Source: Angomonas deanei (taxonomy: Eukaryota > Euglenozoa > Kinetoplastea > Trypanosomatida > Trypanosomatidae). From it: DNA of 64,000 nucleotides. Both the position numbers and the translations under genes were made by a program. The stretch spans positions 682,001 through 746,000 of the forward strand of contig LR877146.1 in the NCBI GenBank assembly GCA_903995115.1, given 5' to 3'. The first letter of the stretch is position 1; each line of letters opens with the position of its first letter. The notes beneath the pieces are model-generated. The model searched no databases, was not told the DNA's origin, and saw only the letters and a program-made list of their open reading frames with translations. Of the stretch, positions 13,730 through 22,896 are shown in pieces.

Positions 13730-14230
13730 TTTTTGGGTCGTTTGAGCTGATCAAGGTCGTTTTGACAACTTTCTGGAAATTATCTTTCCAACGAAAGCGT
13801 TTTCAGCTCGAAAGGACCACTTTTACGTTTTTTGATTTTTTTTCCAAAAAATCGACCCTCCGAAGCGCCTTAGGAAGAAACATTTCGGCAAAACAAAGTT
13901 CCCAAAGGGCATAACTATCGCATATCTGGTCGATTTTTGACATCAGACACCGGTAGATCGTGCACCGTTTCCCGATCTTTCCAACGCGTATAGTGCCGAT
14001 TTTTCTCCTTTGACGGTATTCGCAAAAATCGAGTAGAGAAAATTTGGCCAATTTTTCCAAAATTTTTGCCATTTTTTCCATCCCGAGGCCCAAAAGTACC
14101 CTTTTTTGAGGTCGTTTGAAGCGAATAAACAGCTCTAAATTTTTTTCTGCACGAGATCTTTCCACTAAAACCGTTTTTAGGCGATTCTGAATTTTTCGGT
14201 TTTGACCGGGATTTGGGTCGATTTTTTGTC
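13730..14230. repeat. Degenerate direct repeat of about 187 bp, roughly three copies
   Basis: Two anchors recur in step. GGTCG followed by TTT or ATTT lies at 13736, 13929 and 14110, and ATCTTTCCA lies at 13782, 13975 and 14156. Both anchors give spacings of 193 and 181 bp. The sequence between anchors is strongly diverged, so the repeat is old or under little constraint. It sits just upstream of ORF B. SLACS and CZAR are known to carry roughly 185-bp tandem repeats in their 5' regions, so this may be the corresponding part of element B; that link is inference. Confidence 0.55.
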
Positions 14231-14861
14231 TTTGCCAAAATTTTCTCTCACCAAACCGGGAAAATCGACCTATTTTCCGTCACCAAGGTCGAAAAATCAA
14301 TTTTTGAAAAATTTGATTTTTGACCCCATCCAGCCCCAAAAAGACCGTGTTAGCTCAAAAACACGCCTTCGGACCGCTAAACACACCGTAGACACCAACC
14401 GACGCGTTTTCACAAAAGTTCACTCGGACCCAAATTTTGACCCCCTGACTGCCGTGCCACCATTTTGGACCACCCCGCACGAGAAGGCGCTTTGGAACCC
14501 CGTGAAAACCCCTCTGAGCGAGTCCAGAAAGCGAACAAAAGCTGTTTACTAGCTCCAAACACGAAAAAGAAGCCCCCTACGTCAAAATCCGCAGTTCAAA
14601 AGGTTCTATTTTCAGCCTCAAAAGGTCCGAAAATCCCTAAAAACCGCCCTTTTTGACGCTTTTCGTGCCAAAAAACAGGATACCAAGAAACTATAAAAAT
14701 TGCGCCATACAGTGGACCAAGTTGACAAAACCCGATAGAGGAATCCACCAAAACCCGTTTTTACCCAGTTTCAAGGCTCAAAAGTATTTTATTTTAATTT
14801 AAGTCTTTTCTTTTTTAAGTAATTTCTGATTTTTTGATTTTTTGATTTTTTGATTTTTTAC
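14231..14861 (+). other. Presumed 5' leader of ORF B
   Basis: This is T/A/C-rich noncoding sequence. Its last part holds a short direct repeat of TTTTTTGA (14826-14858) immediately before the ATG at 14862. Short open frames here have no recognisable features. A pyrimidine tract (TCTTTTCTTTTTT, about 14804-14816) followed by AG at 14818 would serve as a trans-splice acceptor about 43 nt before the start codon; this is a motif match only. Confidence 0.45.
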
Positions 14862-17800
14862 ATGTCCAGGAAAAATAACACAAACAAACCAAACAAAAAG
14901 GGAAAGAAAAACGAATACAATGAAAATGAAACCAATCATACCAATTTGGTAGAACAACGGCAGCATCCGCAGCAAGAACAGACGCCAAAGAGTGAATCGC
15001 TGCCGTCGTTCACCTCCGACGAGGACAGGCTTCTTCTCCCAAGAGCTCAAACCGCCCCACGACCACCACACAGGAAGCAGGCTCGGACGCCAGGTGTAAG
15101 ACCAAGACTGGAAGACGACGGAAGCAGTGGACCAGACGATGTCAAGTACCTAGCGGTGGAACCGACCAGAAGGGCGACGTCGGTACAGGTGGAGGAGATG
15201 CAGAGGAAAGGATCGGCAGGAAGAGGAGAATCACGGACGTCGTGGACCCATTGCCCCTATGAAGACTGTCCGGTGACGGGCTCCCCTTATCACCTAAGAT
15301 TACACTTCAACAAACAGCACTCCGCGGAAATCATGAAACGGAAGGTAGATCTGGCACAACAATTCCCCAACGAGTTGAGAGGCGTAGGACCCTTCAAGAT
15401 ATGCCCCCACGACGCCTGCATCTACCTCTCCGAGAACCCCAGCAGCTACACCGCCCACCAGAAGGTCTGTGCAAAACCGGTCGCCTCCTTCATGCCCACG
15501 AACCCGCAAGCACCACCCGACGTACCGCCCCAAGTCCCACCCACCCCCCCACCACCACCACCAATCGTGGACGCGATTCCCATCTTCCCGGAATACGTGA
15601 CGTCAGATGAGAGCGACCACCAAGAGATCATTGACGTGGATGCGGAGGAAAGCGCGGTCCCTTCCGTCGTTGCACCCAGCACAGAAGACGAGGCAACGCA
15701 AGACCCGGCGTACGACCCAATCGAAGAGACCACACCACCACGGTACGTCCAAGAGACCCTCCACGAACCGGTGAGATGCATCGACCCTTTCCTGGAGGAG
15801 GAGGCAGAAGAAGAAAAGGAGAACCAGGAAAAACCACAGGAAGAAGACTTGCCACCAATGGAACAGACCACGATGCAGAGCCTCATGGACGACAACCGCA
15901 GCACCGACGAATACCTCGCCTACCTCCCCCGATGCCACCGCGCCCTCCCAAAGACCAAGTGGCAGCAGTGGATGCAGGTCATTTCCCCCCTCCTCACCGG
16001 GTACACCGCCAGCGACGCAAACGAGCGAAGCCGCCGACAGATCAGCCTGACCAACGTGGTGCACCACATCCTCCGGCTGCCAGACCCGAAACCCGAAAAG
16101 GAGAGCCAAGGAGAGGAAGAGGAACGCCCCAACACGGAGAGCGACAGCCCCCCGTCCGTGAACACGACACCACCGTACGACGCCTACATGCCCATCCACA
16201 TGGACCCACAAAAAGACCTGGACCTCTTCTACAAGCCGAACGCCACCTACAGGGAGAAGAAGCACGTGCCAGAAGACCCCGCCTCAGACCCCACCGCGAA
16301 ACGCGCCGTCCAGCTCATCAAGGCGAACGCCATCGGTAAGGCCGCGAGAGTGCTCGACCAGGAACCGGCCAACATGGCCACCCCATCCGACGAAACCGCC
16401 CGCCTCGTAGACGAACTGCACCCCCAGGAAGACCTCCATGGCATCCCAAGACCCAAAACCTCGATCGCCGCCATCAAGCCAGGACAGGTACGCAAGAGCC
16501 TCCTGTCCCTCTCCAAGTGCTCCGCGCCAGGACCAGACGGGTGGACGCGGGAGCTGCTGCTCCCCATCACCACCAATGAGGCCCTGCTCGCCGAGCTCAC
16601 GACCCTCGTGGAGGACATTGTCCAGGGACAGATCCACCCCCTCTTCCGGGAGCGCATCTGCAGTGCCCAGATCAACCCCCTCATGAAAGCCCCAGGAAAG
16701 ATCCGCACCATCGCCCCGGAGAGCATATGGCTCAAACTCGCCAGCCACGTCGCCGTCGCGCTCATTCACAAGAATGTGCTGGCCGAGTTCAAGGGATGGC
16801 AGTTTGGCGTTGGAGGAGACGCCGCCGAGGCAGTGCACACCATACGGAATGAGTACGCTAAACCAGGAAATGTGGTGGTCGCGATTGATGCCAAGAATGC
16901 CTACAACAGTGTATCACGACGCCACATTATCATGGAGACCCTCAACGACGAACGCATGCACCCCATCCACCAGCTGGTCTACACCGCCCTCGCCACACCC
17001 TCGCAGCTGGGCCTGTACGACCGAGGGAAACGCTACCACAGACTGTGGTCCTCCTGCGGGATACGGCAAGGCATGGTGCTAGGACCCCTCCTCTTCTGCC
17101 AAGCGACGAAGCGCATCCTGCAAGAATTCCGAGCCGCCTTCCCAAAAGTGAAGCTGGTCGCCTACCTGGACGATCTGACGGTCATTGGTCCACCAAAGGA
17201 AGTAGAGAGAAGCCTTGGGGAGCTACTGCCAAGGATGTCCGAGTTCGGCTTCACCGTGAACACGGAAAAGACGCAAGTGCTCGGCAAGACCCCGGTGACG
17301 GTGATGGGTACCAAGATCACCCCATCGAGAGAGACGATACGCATTCTCGGAGCCGGCTTCCACCCGGACGGTGCGAGTACCGAGCCCTATGTCACGAAAC
17401 ACGTCCGAAAGCAAGACCTCTTCTTCAACCGCCTGCTGACGCCAGGCTACATTCCCAAGACCGCCGGCATGATGCTGCTTCGCGCATGCGCCGTGCCTCG
17501 CATGAACTTTATCCTCCGCACACACCCCAAAGAAGACACGGAGAAGGCCGCCAACTGGTTCGACCAACGGATCGCTTCCACACTGCAACACCTCGTGGGA
17601 CACCAACTGGACGAACGAGCCATGGCGATTGCACAGCTCCCCATCCGGGGAGGCGGACTCGGGATACGAAGCCAGGAAGTACTGAGCAAGTACGCGTACG
17701 ACTGTGTGGGCAAGAAGGGGAAGCAGAAGGAGGCCACGACCGCCTACGAGAAGGAGCTGTCCGCCAACCTGTATGCCACGCTAGACCAAAATGAGAAGCA

Positions 17801-18503
17801 CATCCTCGTCTCCAACTGCCACCCCGGTGCCAACCGTCTGTTGGTAGACGGAGAAGCCACGGTAGGACTGTCCGACGAAGCCTTCGAGACCATGCTCAAG
17901 CAGCGCCTGCTTCTCCCCGTCATCTCTGACCCGTCACTCATGTGCCGGTGCGGTGCTACTGCCACAAATCAGCACCTCAACACCTGCACCCAGATGGAGA
18001 ATGGACCGAGGACAGTACGGCACGACCGAGTCAAGTACGCGATCGCCTCGTGGGCGCAGCAGCTGGGATTCCGAGTCGAGGTAGAGAGCAAGGCAGACCC
18101 GCACACGAAGCAACGGCTGGACCTGGTCATTCACACCGCAGGAGGGGTGTACGCCACGGATGTCAGCGTCACGTACCCCGCCAAGGTGAGCGAGAATAAC
18201 AAGTTCGGTCAGGCGCTGCAGGTGCGGTTCAGCCACAAGATGTCGAGCTACGCGACGTGGGCCATGAAGACAGGGGGATCCTACACCCCGTTCATCCTCG
18301 AATCCACAGGAAAGATCCACCAGGAGAGCATGCGCTGGATACGGGAGGTGGCGTGTAAGCAGACCACCGCCCCCTTCTCCAGCCAGACGAGTGTGGAGGT
18401 CCTGATGGCGCGACTGGCCGCCGAGCTGCAGGAGGGGAACCACCTGCAGTTCGGGCCTCTCCAGTTGCGCCAAGTGGATGGGACGGGTGTGCAGATCCTC
18501 TAG
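14862..18503 (+). CDS. RLE-type LINE polyprotein, family B (CRE-like), open frame
   Basis: This is a single ORF of 1213 residues from ATG 14862 (the frame opens upstream at a TTG, but MSRKNN is the first Met). The N-terminus is Lys/Asn-rich. Two zinc fingers follow: C131/C136/H148/H153 and C181/C186/H199/C203. A Pro-rich stretch (about 220-240) and a long acidic linker come next. The reverse transcriptase spans about 480-860, with catalytic Asp676 in AIDAKNAYNS and YLDD at 768-771. The C-terminus has a zinc knuckle starting CRC at 1028-1030, then an endonuclease core with D1087 (RLDLVI) and D1100 (ATDVSV). This order is that of RLE LINEs (R2/CRE/NeSL type), which nick a fixed genomic site and prime cDNA there. 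Clear blocks of similarity to family A (DGWTREL, IWLKLASHV, GIRQGMVLGPLLF) make it a sister family. The frame looks whole. The poly(A) at 21579-21619 next to an SL exon suggests SL genes as its target. Confidence 0.88.
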   Translation: MSRKNNTNKPNKKGKKNEYNENETNHTNLVEQRQHPQQEQTPKSESLPSFTSDEDRLLLPRAQTAPRPPHRKQARTPGVRPRLEDDGSSGPDDVKYLAVEPTRRATSVQVEEMQRKGSAGRGESRTSWTHCPYEDCPVTGSPYHLRLHFNKQHSAEIMKRKVDLAQQFPNELRGVGPFKICPHDACIYLSENPSSYTAHQKVCAKPVASFMPTNPQAPPDVPPQVPPTPPPPPPIVDAIPIFPEYVTSDESDHQEIIDVDAEESAVPSVVAPSTEDEATQDPAYDPIEETTPPRYVQETLHEPVRCIDPFLEEEAEEEKENQEKPQEEDLPPMEQTTMQSLMDDNRSTDEYLAYLPRCHRALPKTKWQQWMQVISPLLTGYTASDANERSRRQISLTNVVHHILRLPDPKPEKESQGEEEERPNTESDSPPSVNTTPPYDAYMPIHMDPQKDLDLFYKPNATYREKKHVPEDPASDPTAKRAVQLIKANAIGKAARVLDQEPANMATPSDETARLVDELHPQEDLHGIPRPKTSIAAIKPGQVRKSLLSLSKCSAPGPDGWTRELLLPITTNEALLAELTTLVEDIVQGQIHPLFRERICSAQINPLMKAPGKIRTIAPESIWLKLASHVAVALIHKNVLAEFKGWQFGVGGDAAEAVHTIRNEYAKPGNVVVAIDAKNAYNSVSRRHIIMETLNDERMHPIHQLVYTALATPSQLGLYDRGKRYHRLWSSCGIRQGMVLGPLLFCQATKRILQEFRAAFPKVKLVAYLDDLTVIGPPKEVERSLGELLPRMSEFGFTVNTEKTQVLGKTPVTVMGTKITPSRETIRILGAGFHPDGASTEPYVTKHVRKQDLFFNRLLTPGYIPKTAGMMLLRACAVPRMNFILRTHPKEDTEKAANWFDQRIASTLQHLVGHQLDERAMAIAQLPIRGGGLGIRSQEVLSKYAYDCVGKKGKQKEATTAYEKELSANLYATLDQNEKHILVSNCHPGANRLLVDGEATVGLSDEAFETMLKQRLLLPVISDPSLMCRCGATATNQHLNTCTQMENGPRTVRHDRVKYAIASWAQQLGFRVEVESKADPHTKQRLDLVIHTAGGVYATDVSVTYPAKVSENNKFGQALQVRFSHKMSSYATWAMKTGGSYTPFILESTGKIHQESMRWIREVACKQTTAPFSSQTSVEVLMARLAAELQEGNHLQFGPLQLRQVDGTGVQIL

Positions 18504-18705
18504 TCGGAGGTACACCCGGCGCCCCATTTCAGTGGAACACAGAAGTGTAGTGTGTAGGAGTGGAAACCTGAGAATTAGAAAGAAGAATAGTTTTCAAGCA
18601 AGCACTAGTCTTAGTTAAAGGTTCTTAGGTCTAGTTTTTTCCAAACGCATACATAGTACTATAAAATGTAAAGAAAAGAAATGAGGTCAGGCTCTAAGGC
18701 CCTTT
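18504..18705. other. Noncoding sequence between ORF B and telomere-like repeats
   Basis: About 200 bp of unique, purine-leaning sequence. No gene, stem or poly(A) tract marks an element end here. The sequence runs without a visible junction into the first CCCTAACCCTCCCCC unit at 18708. Confidence 0.5.
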
Positions 18706-20850
18706 TTCCCTAACCCTCCCCCCCCCACCCCCCAGCCGAGGTTTGAGGGGTGAGGTCGGGACATCAAGTAGTGAAACAGGGCTCTAGGGTAATGCATACC
18801 CTAACCCTCCCCCACCATACCCCAGGTAGAGAAGCAGTACAGAGGTAAGCTTTGAGGAGTGGGTCAGACTCTAAGTCCATTTTTTCCCTAACCCTCCCCC
18901 CCCCACCCACAGCCGAGGTTTGAGGGGTGAGGTCAGGACATCAAGTAGTGAAACAGGGCTCTAGGGTAATGCATACCCTAACCCTCCCCCACCATACCCC
19001 AGGTAGAGAAGCAGTACAGAGGTAAGCTTTGAGGAGTGGGTCAGACTCTAAGTCCATTTTTTCCCTAACCCTCCCCCCCCCGCCGAGTGGAGTCGTTGAG
19101 CCAGGATAGGGTGGTAAGGTCGAGACCGTTTGAGTATTCTTACCCTAACCCTCCCCCCCCCTCCCGCCGAGTGGTAGTCCATGAGTCGCACCTTAGTGTA
19201 GTGAGGTAGGGATTTCGAGCATTTTTACCCTAACCCTTCCTCCACCCCCAGCCAATCGTGGATGATGAGTCTATGGTTCTAGTAGTGAAACAGGACTTTC
19301 CGAGTCCTTTAGCCATAACCCTCCCCCACCCCCAGCCGAGACTACGCGTTGATCCAGGACTCTACTAGTAGGTTAGGATTTAAGGCCTTTTAACCCTAAC
19401 CCTACTCCCCCTACACCCAGCCGAGTGGTAGTCGATCAGTCTAAGGTTCGAGAAACGAGGATAGGATTTTAGGGTCCTTTTAGCCCTAACCCTCCCCCCA
19501 CACCCAAGCCGAGTACATGCAGTGAGGCAGGACAGTAGAGAGGTAGGGACTTCTGGCATTTTATCACTAACCCTCCCCCCCTCCCCCCCCCAGCCGAGTG
19601 GTAGTCGATGAGGCAAAGGTTCAAGTAGTGAGGTAGGCCTTTAGGGGCCTTTTACCCTAACCCTTCCCCCATCCCGAGCCGAGTACATGCAGTGAGTCCA
19701 AGTGTTAAAGTAGTGAGGTAGGGTTTTTAGGTCCCTCAACCCTAACACTACCCCCTACCCCATCCAAGTGGAGTAGAGGAGTCGGGATCTAACTGCAAGG
19801 TCGGGATTTAGGTCCTTTAGCCCTAACCCTCCCCCCACCCCCAAGCCGAGTTACATGCAGTGAGTCCAAGTGTAAAAGTAATGCGATAGGAACTTCGGAC
19901 ATTCTAGCCCTAACCCTCACCCCCACCCACAGCCAAGTGGTAGTCTATGAGTCTATGACTTGAGTACGGAGGCCAGGATTTAGGGTCATTTTACCCTAAC
20001 CCTCTCCCCACCACCCCCAGCCGTGTAGACCAATGGGTCAGTGTGTTCAATCAGTAAGGTCTGGACTTAGGGCCTTTTACCCTAACCCTCCCCCACCCCC
20101 AGCCAAAGGAGGATGATGAGTCAATTGTTAAAGTAGTGAGGTAGGGACTTCGGTCATTTTAGCCCTAACCCTCCCCCAACCCAGCCGATCGGGATCGATA
20201 AGCCCAAGTGTTTGGTTAGTGAGGTAGGGACTTCGGTCATTTTAGCCCTAACCCTCCCACACCCCCAGCCGAGTGGAATCACTGAGTCAGGATACGGTGA
20301 AAGGTCGGGATTTTTTGGTATTCTTTAACCCTCCCCCACCCCCAGTCCGGGAAAATTTGCTAGTTTTCCTTTCTAGCAGTGAGGCAGGGATCTAGGGTAC
20401 TTTAACCCTAACCCTCCCCCACCCCTCCTAGTCGAATACACGCAGGCGATTCAGGAATATAGTAATTGAGGTAGGGTCTTAGGGCCTTTCACCCTAACCC
20501 TCCCCCACCCACCCACAGCCGAGTGGAGCCGATGAGTCAGTGTGTTCGAGTAGTAAGGCCAGGATTTAGGGTCCTTTTTACCCTAACCGTACCCCCACCC
20601 CCAGCTGTGCAGACCCCATGAGTCAGTGTGTTCAAGAATGAGTTATGGATTTCGGGTACGTTTACCCTAACCCTACCACACCCCCAGGCCGGGAAAATTC
20701 GCCAGGTTGCCTCTCTATCAGTGAGGTTGGGATCTCGGGTATTTCAGCCCTAACCCTCCCCCACCCCCACAGCCAAGCAGAACAGAGAGCCAGTAGGTGC
20801 ACGGAACTAGGTAGGGATCTCGGGTACTTTCACCCTAACCCTCCCCCCCC
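18706..20850. repeat. Degenerate telomere-like repeat array (CCCTAACCCTCCCCC core)
   Basis: More than twenty irregular units of about 70-100 bp each carry a core close to CCCTAACCCTCCCCCACCCC, then CAGCCGAGTGG-like, GATGAGTC-like, AGTAGTGAGGTAGGG and TTAGGGTCCTTTTA segments. CCCTAA is the C-strand form of the TTAGGG telomeric repeat used by kinetoplastids, but it never occurs as a pure hexamer run. The first units (18708-19066) form a higher-order duplication with a period of 177-178 bp. No coding potential is seen. It could be subtelomeric DNA captured by element B, or a structural part of that element. Confidence 0.85.
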
Positions 20851-21576
20851 ACCGCACCTTGTGAAGGAGATAGGTTGTCTTGTAGAAGGGTATGTGTGAA
20901 GGAAAGGCAGACAGTGCGAGGTAGGAAGTAGTATTTTTTGTAGAAAGATGTATCTATAGGAATGATGTATATATAGAAAAGATGTATATAGCCAATAAAA
21001 GTACCCCAAAAACAACCGAAAACAAAGAAACAAAAATAAATAACAAAATAAAGACAAAGAAAAATTAAAAATAAAAAGAAAATAAAAATAAAGAATTTTC
21101 AAAAAATAACAAAAATAACAAATGTTTTCAAGATGTACACAAAAAGTATGACGGTAGGAGTTCGTTGTGAGTAGTAGTGTAGAAAGTTTCGTGTTTTTCC
21201 GGAAGTGTTTCGGAGTGAAGTAAATCAACAGTTGTGCAGCAGAGCCAGTCCGGTCCCGTCTGATTACCCACCCTAAGAATAATGTATCCACAGGTCCACA
21301 CACAGTGCGCCAGCGATACATCTAAGAGATCCACCCATAGGTGAGACAACCGAATGGTCACCATATCCATCCCAATCCAGTCAGGGAAATATCCCAAGTG
21401 TCCGCGAGTAAGAGTGCCTATCCACAAGCACGTCAGAGTTTATGCCAAATGAAGGATTTGGTCTCATGAAAATTGTATTCAAACCGGTATGTGTATCAAA
21501 AAAGAACACAACCACTTTTTTCTTTTTAAAACGTTTTTTATTACCTTTCCCTTTTTTGTTTGTTTGTTTGGACATG

Positions 21577-21578
<2 letters not shown>
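20851..21578 (+). other. AT-rich tail upstream of poly(A), probable 3' end of element B
   Basis: This stretch has an A-rich block (about 20990-21120, with AATAAAAG and AACAAAAATAA motifs like those in family A leaders), a mixed unique block (21121-21480) and a T-rich block (21505-21560) before the poly(A). No ORF with recognisable content is present. Direct contact of its poly(A) with the SL exon shows that it is the 3' end of an SL-targeted element; that it belongs to ORF B is inferred from adjacency and orientation. Confidence 0.5.
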
Positions 21579-21619
<41 letters not shown>

Positions 21620-21623
<4 letters not shown>

Positions 21624-21648
21624 GATACAGTTTCTGTACTTTATTGGT
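21620..21648 (+). repeat. 29-bp SL-exon fragment shared by element B (3' side) and A1 (5' side)
   Basis: The sequence starts TATAGATACAG and ends TTTATTGGT. It is identical to the duplications flanking all other A copies, but here the upstream neighbour is poly(A), not the first 13 nt of the exon. One copy serves two elements, so A1 inserted at the 3' junction of B. Confidence 0.9.
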
Positions 21649-22175
21649 TTTCTCTCAGGTTTTCTCTCAGGTTTTCTCTCAGGTTTTCTCTCAGGTTTTC
21701 TCTCAGGTTTTCTCTCAGGTTTTCTCTCAGGTTTTCTCTCAGGTTTTCTCTCAGGTTTTCTCTCAGGTTTTCTCTCAGGTTTTCTCTCAGGTTTTCTCTC
21801 AGGTTTTCTCTCAGGTTTTCTCTCAGGTTTTCTCTCAGGTTTTCTCTCAGGTTTTCTCTCAGGTTTTCTCTCAGGTTTTCTCTCAGGTTTTCTCTCAGGT
21901 TTTCTCTCAGGTTTTCTCTCAGGTTTTCTCTCAGGTTTTCTCTCAGGTTTTCTCTCAGGTTTTCTCTCAGGTTTTCTCTCAGGTTTTCTCTCAGGTTTCC
22001 TCTCAGGTTTTCTCTCAGGTTTTCTCTCAGGTTTTCTCTCAGGTTTTCTCTCAGGTTTTCTCTCAGGTTTTCTCTCAGGTTTTCTCTCAGGTTTTCTCTC
22101 AGGTTTTCTCTCAGGTTTTCTCTCAGGTTTTCTCTCAGGTTTTCTCTCAGGTTTTCTCTCAGGTTTTCTCTCAGG
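21648..22175 (+). repeat. 12-bp tandem repeat TTTTCTCTCAGG, 44 copies (A1)
   Basis: 528 bp of head-to-tail 12-mers. Only one unit departs from the consensus (TTTCCTCTCAGG at 21996-22007). Each unit is a 9-nt pyrimidine tract followed by CAG|G, the form of a 3' splice acceptor. Long frames across it (Phe-Ser-Gln-Val or the antisense Asn-Leu-Arg-Glu) are by-products of a period divisible by 3. Confidence 0.97.
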
Positions 22176-22896
22176 TTTCGCTCGCTACGCTCGCGAAACA
22201 TATTTAAACATCCGCTACCGCGTCTGTTTAAATACTGGAAGGAACAGCTGACCAGAAACACCGTCCAGAGACTAGCCCTAACGAACAACCGCTCGCCGAC
22301 TGGTCCTAGCCTTGTGAAACCAGCGCGAGTTCTACCACTAGGGAACGATTGTCAAACTAGCACACAAAAAGAATAACACCAAAAAAGTATATTCATTTGT
22401 CCACTGCCCGACCGACCCATCGTGACCACTCGTATTCCGGTAATAACACTTGTAGATTGTGTGTGTGTGATACTCCTCTATAACTTTAATTCGCAGTATC
22501 CACACACCTATTGTTTTACCACTTAGTATATACACCTGTACCCGTATCTATATAAATATATATTTCGTAGAGGAAAATAGTTTTCCGTCTACGTGCAAAA
22601 ACAAACAAAAATAATTAATCAGAGAAAAATAATTACTAAAAACAAAAAACAAAAACAAACAAAAAACAAACAACAAAAATAATCAAACAAAAACAAAAAC
22701 CAATAAAAACCAATAAAAGCCAATAAAAGCCAATAAAACCAATAAAAGCCAATAAAAACCAATAAAAGCCAATAAAAACCAACAAAAGCCAATAAAAGCC
22801 AATAAAAGCCAACAACACTATTTTACACTGTACAAACCATTATACCATTATACCATTATTTTATTTATTTTACCACTACCGAATACGATCACGATC
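22176..22896 (+). promoter_or_regulatory. A1 leader (5' UTR) with two inverted repeats and a 10-bp repeat
   Basis: TTTCGC/GCGAAA (22176-22181 and 22193-22198) forms a first hairpin directly behind the 12-mers. ATTTAAACA/TGTTTAAAT (22202-22210 and 22225-22233) forms a perfect 9-bp second one. Both are kept in every A copy. Unique sequence follows, then an A-rich part with eleven units close to CCAATAAAAG (about 22700-22812). The start context ACGATCATG closes the leader. No ORF is seen in it. Confidence 0.75.

Larger units (their letters stand above)
14862..21619 (+). mobile_element. Non-LTR retrotransposon family B; 3' end at SL exon, 5' end undefined
   Basis: The element is minimally ORF B plus everything to the poly(A) run at 21579-21619. 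The 29-bp fragment of the SL exon follows directly (21620-21648), as at the 3' ends of the family A copies. Between the ORF stop and the poly(A) lie about 3 kb of noncoding DNA including telomere-like repeats. That is unusually long for a 3' UTR, so a chimera of two elements is possible. No 5' SL exon half occurs anywhere upstream in the window, so the true 5' end is either beyond position 1 or lost. Confidence 0.55.

Noticed and set aside
13803-14558. Short ORFs (60-120 codons) on both strands upstream of ORF B
   Set aside because: They overlap each other across degenerate direct repeats and have no recognisable domain.
14850-14861. Start of ORF B at the upstream TTG (14850)
   Set aside because: The ATG at 14862 is the first Met; the upstream codons come from a T-rich simple repeat.
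18706-20850. A true chromosome end
   Set aside because: No pure hexamer run; the array is internal, degenerate and followed by more than 40 kb of SL repeats and elements.
21648-22175. CRISPR array
   Set aside because: Repeats are directly adjacent with no spacers, in a eukaryotic retroelement context.
21644-22207. Open frames of FSQV, SLRF or NLRE repeats over the 12-mer arrays
   Set aside because: The 12-bp period keeps all frames open; no independent coding evidence, and copy number is freely variable.
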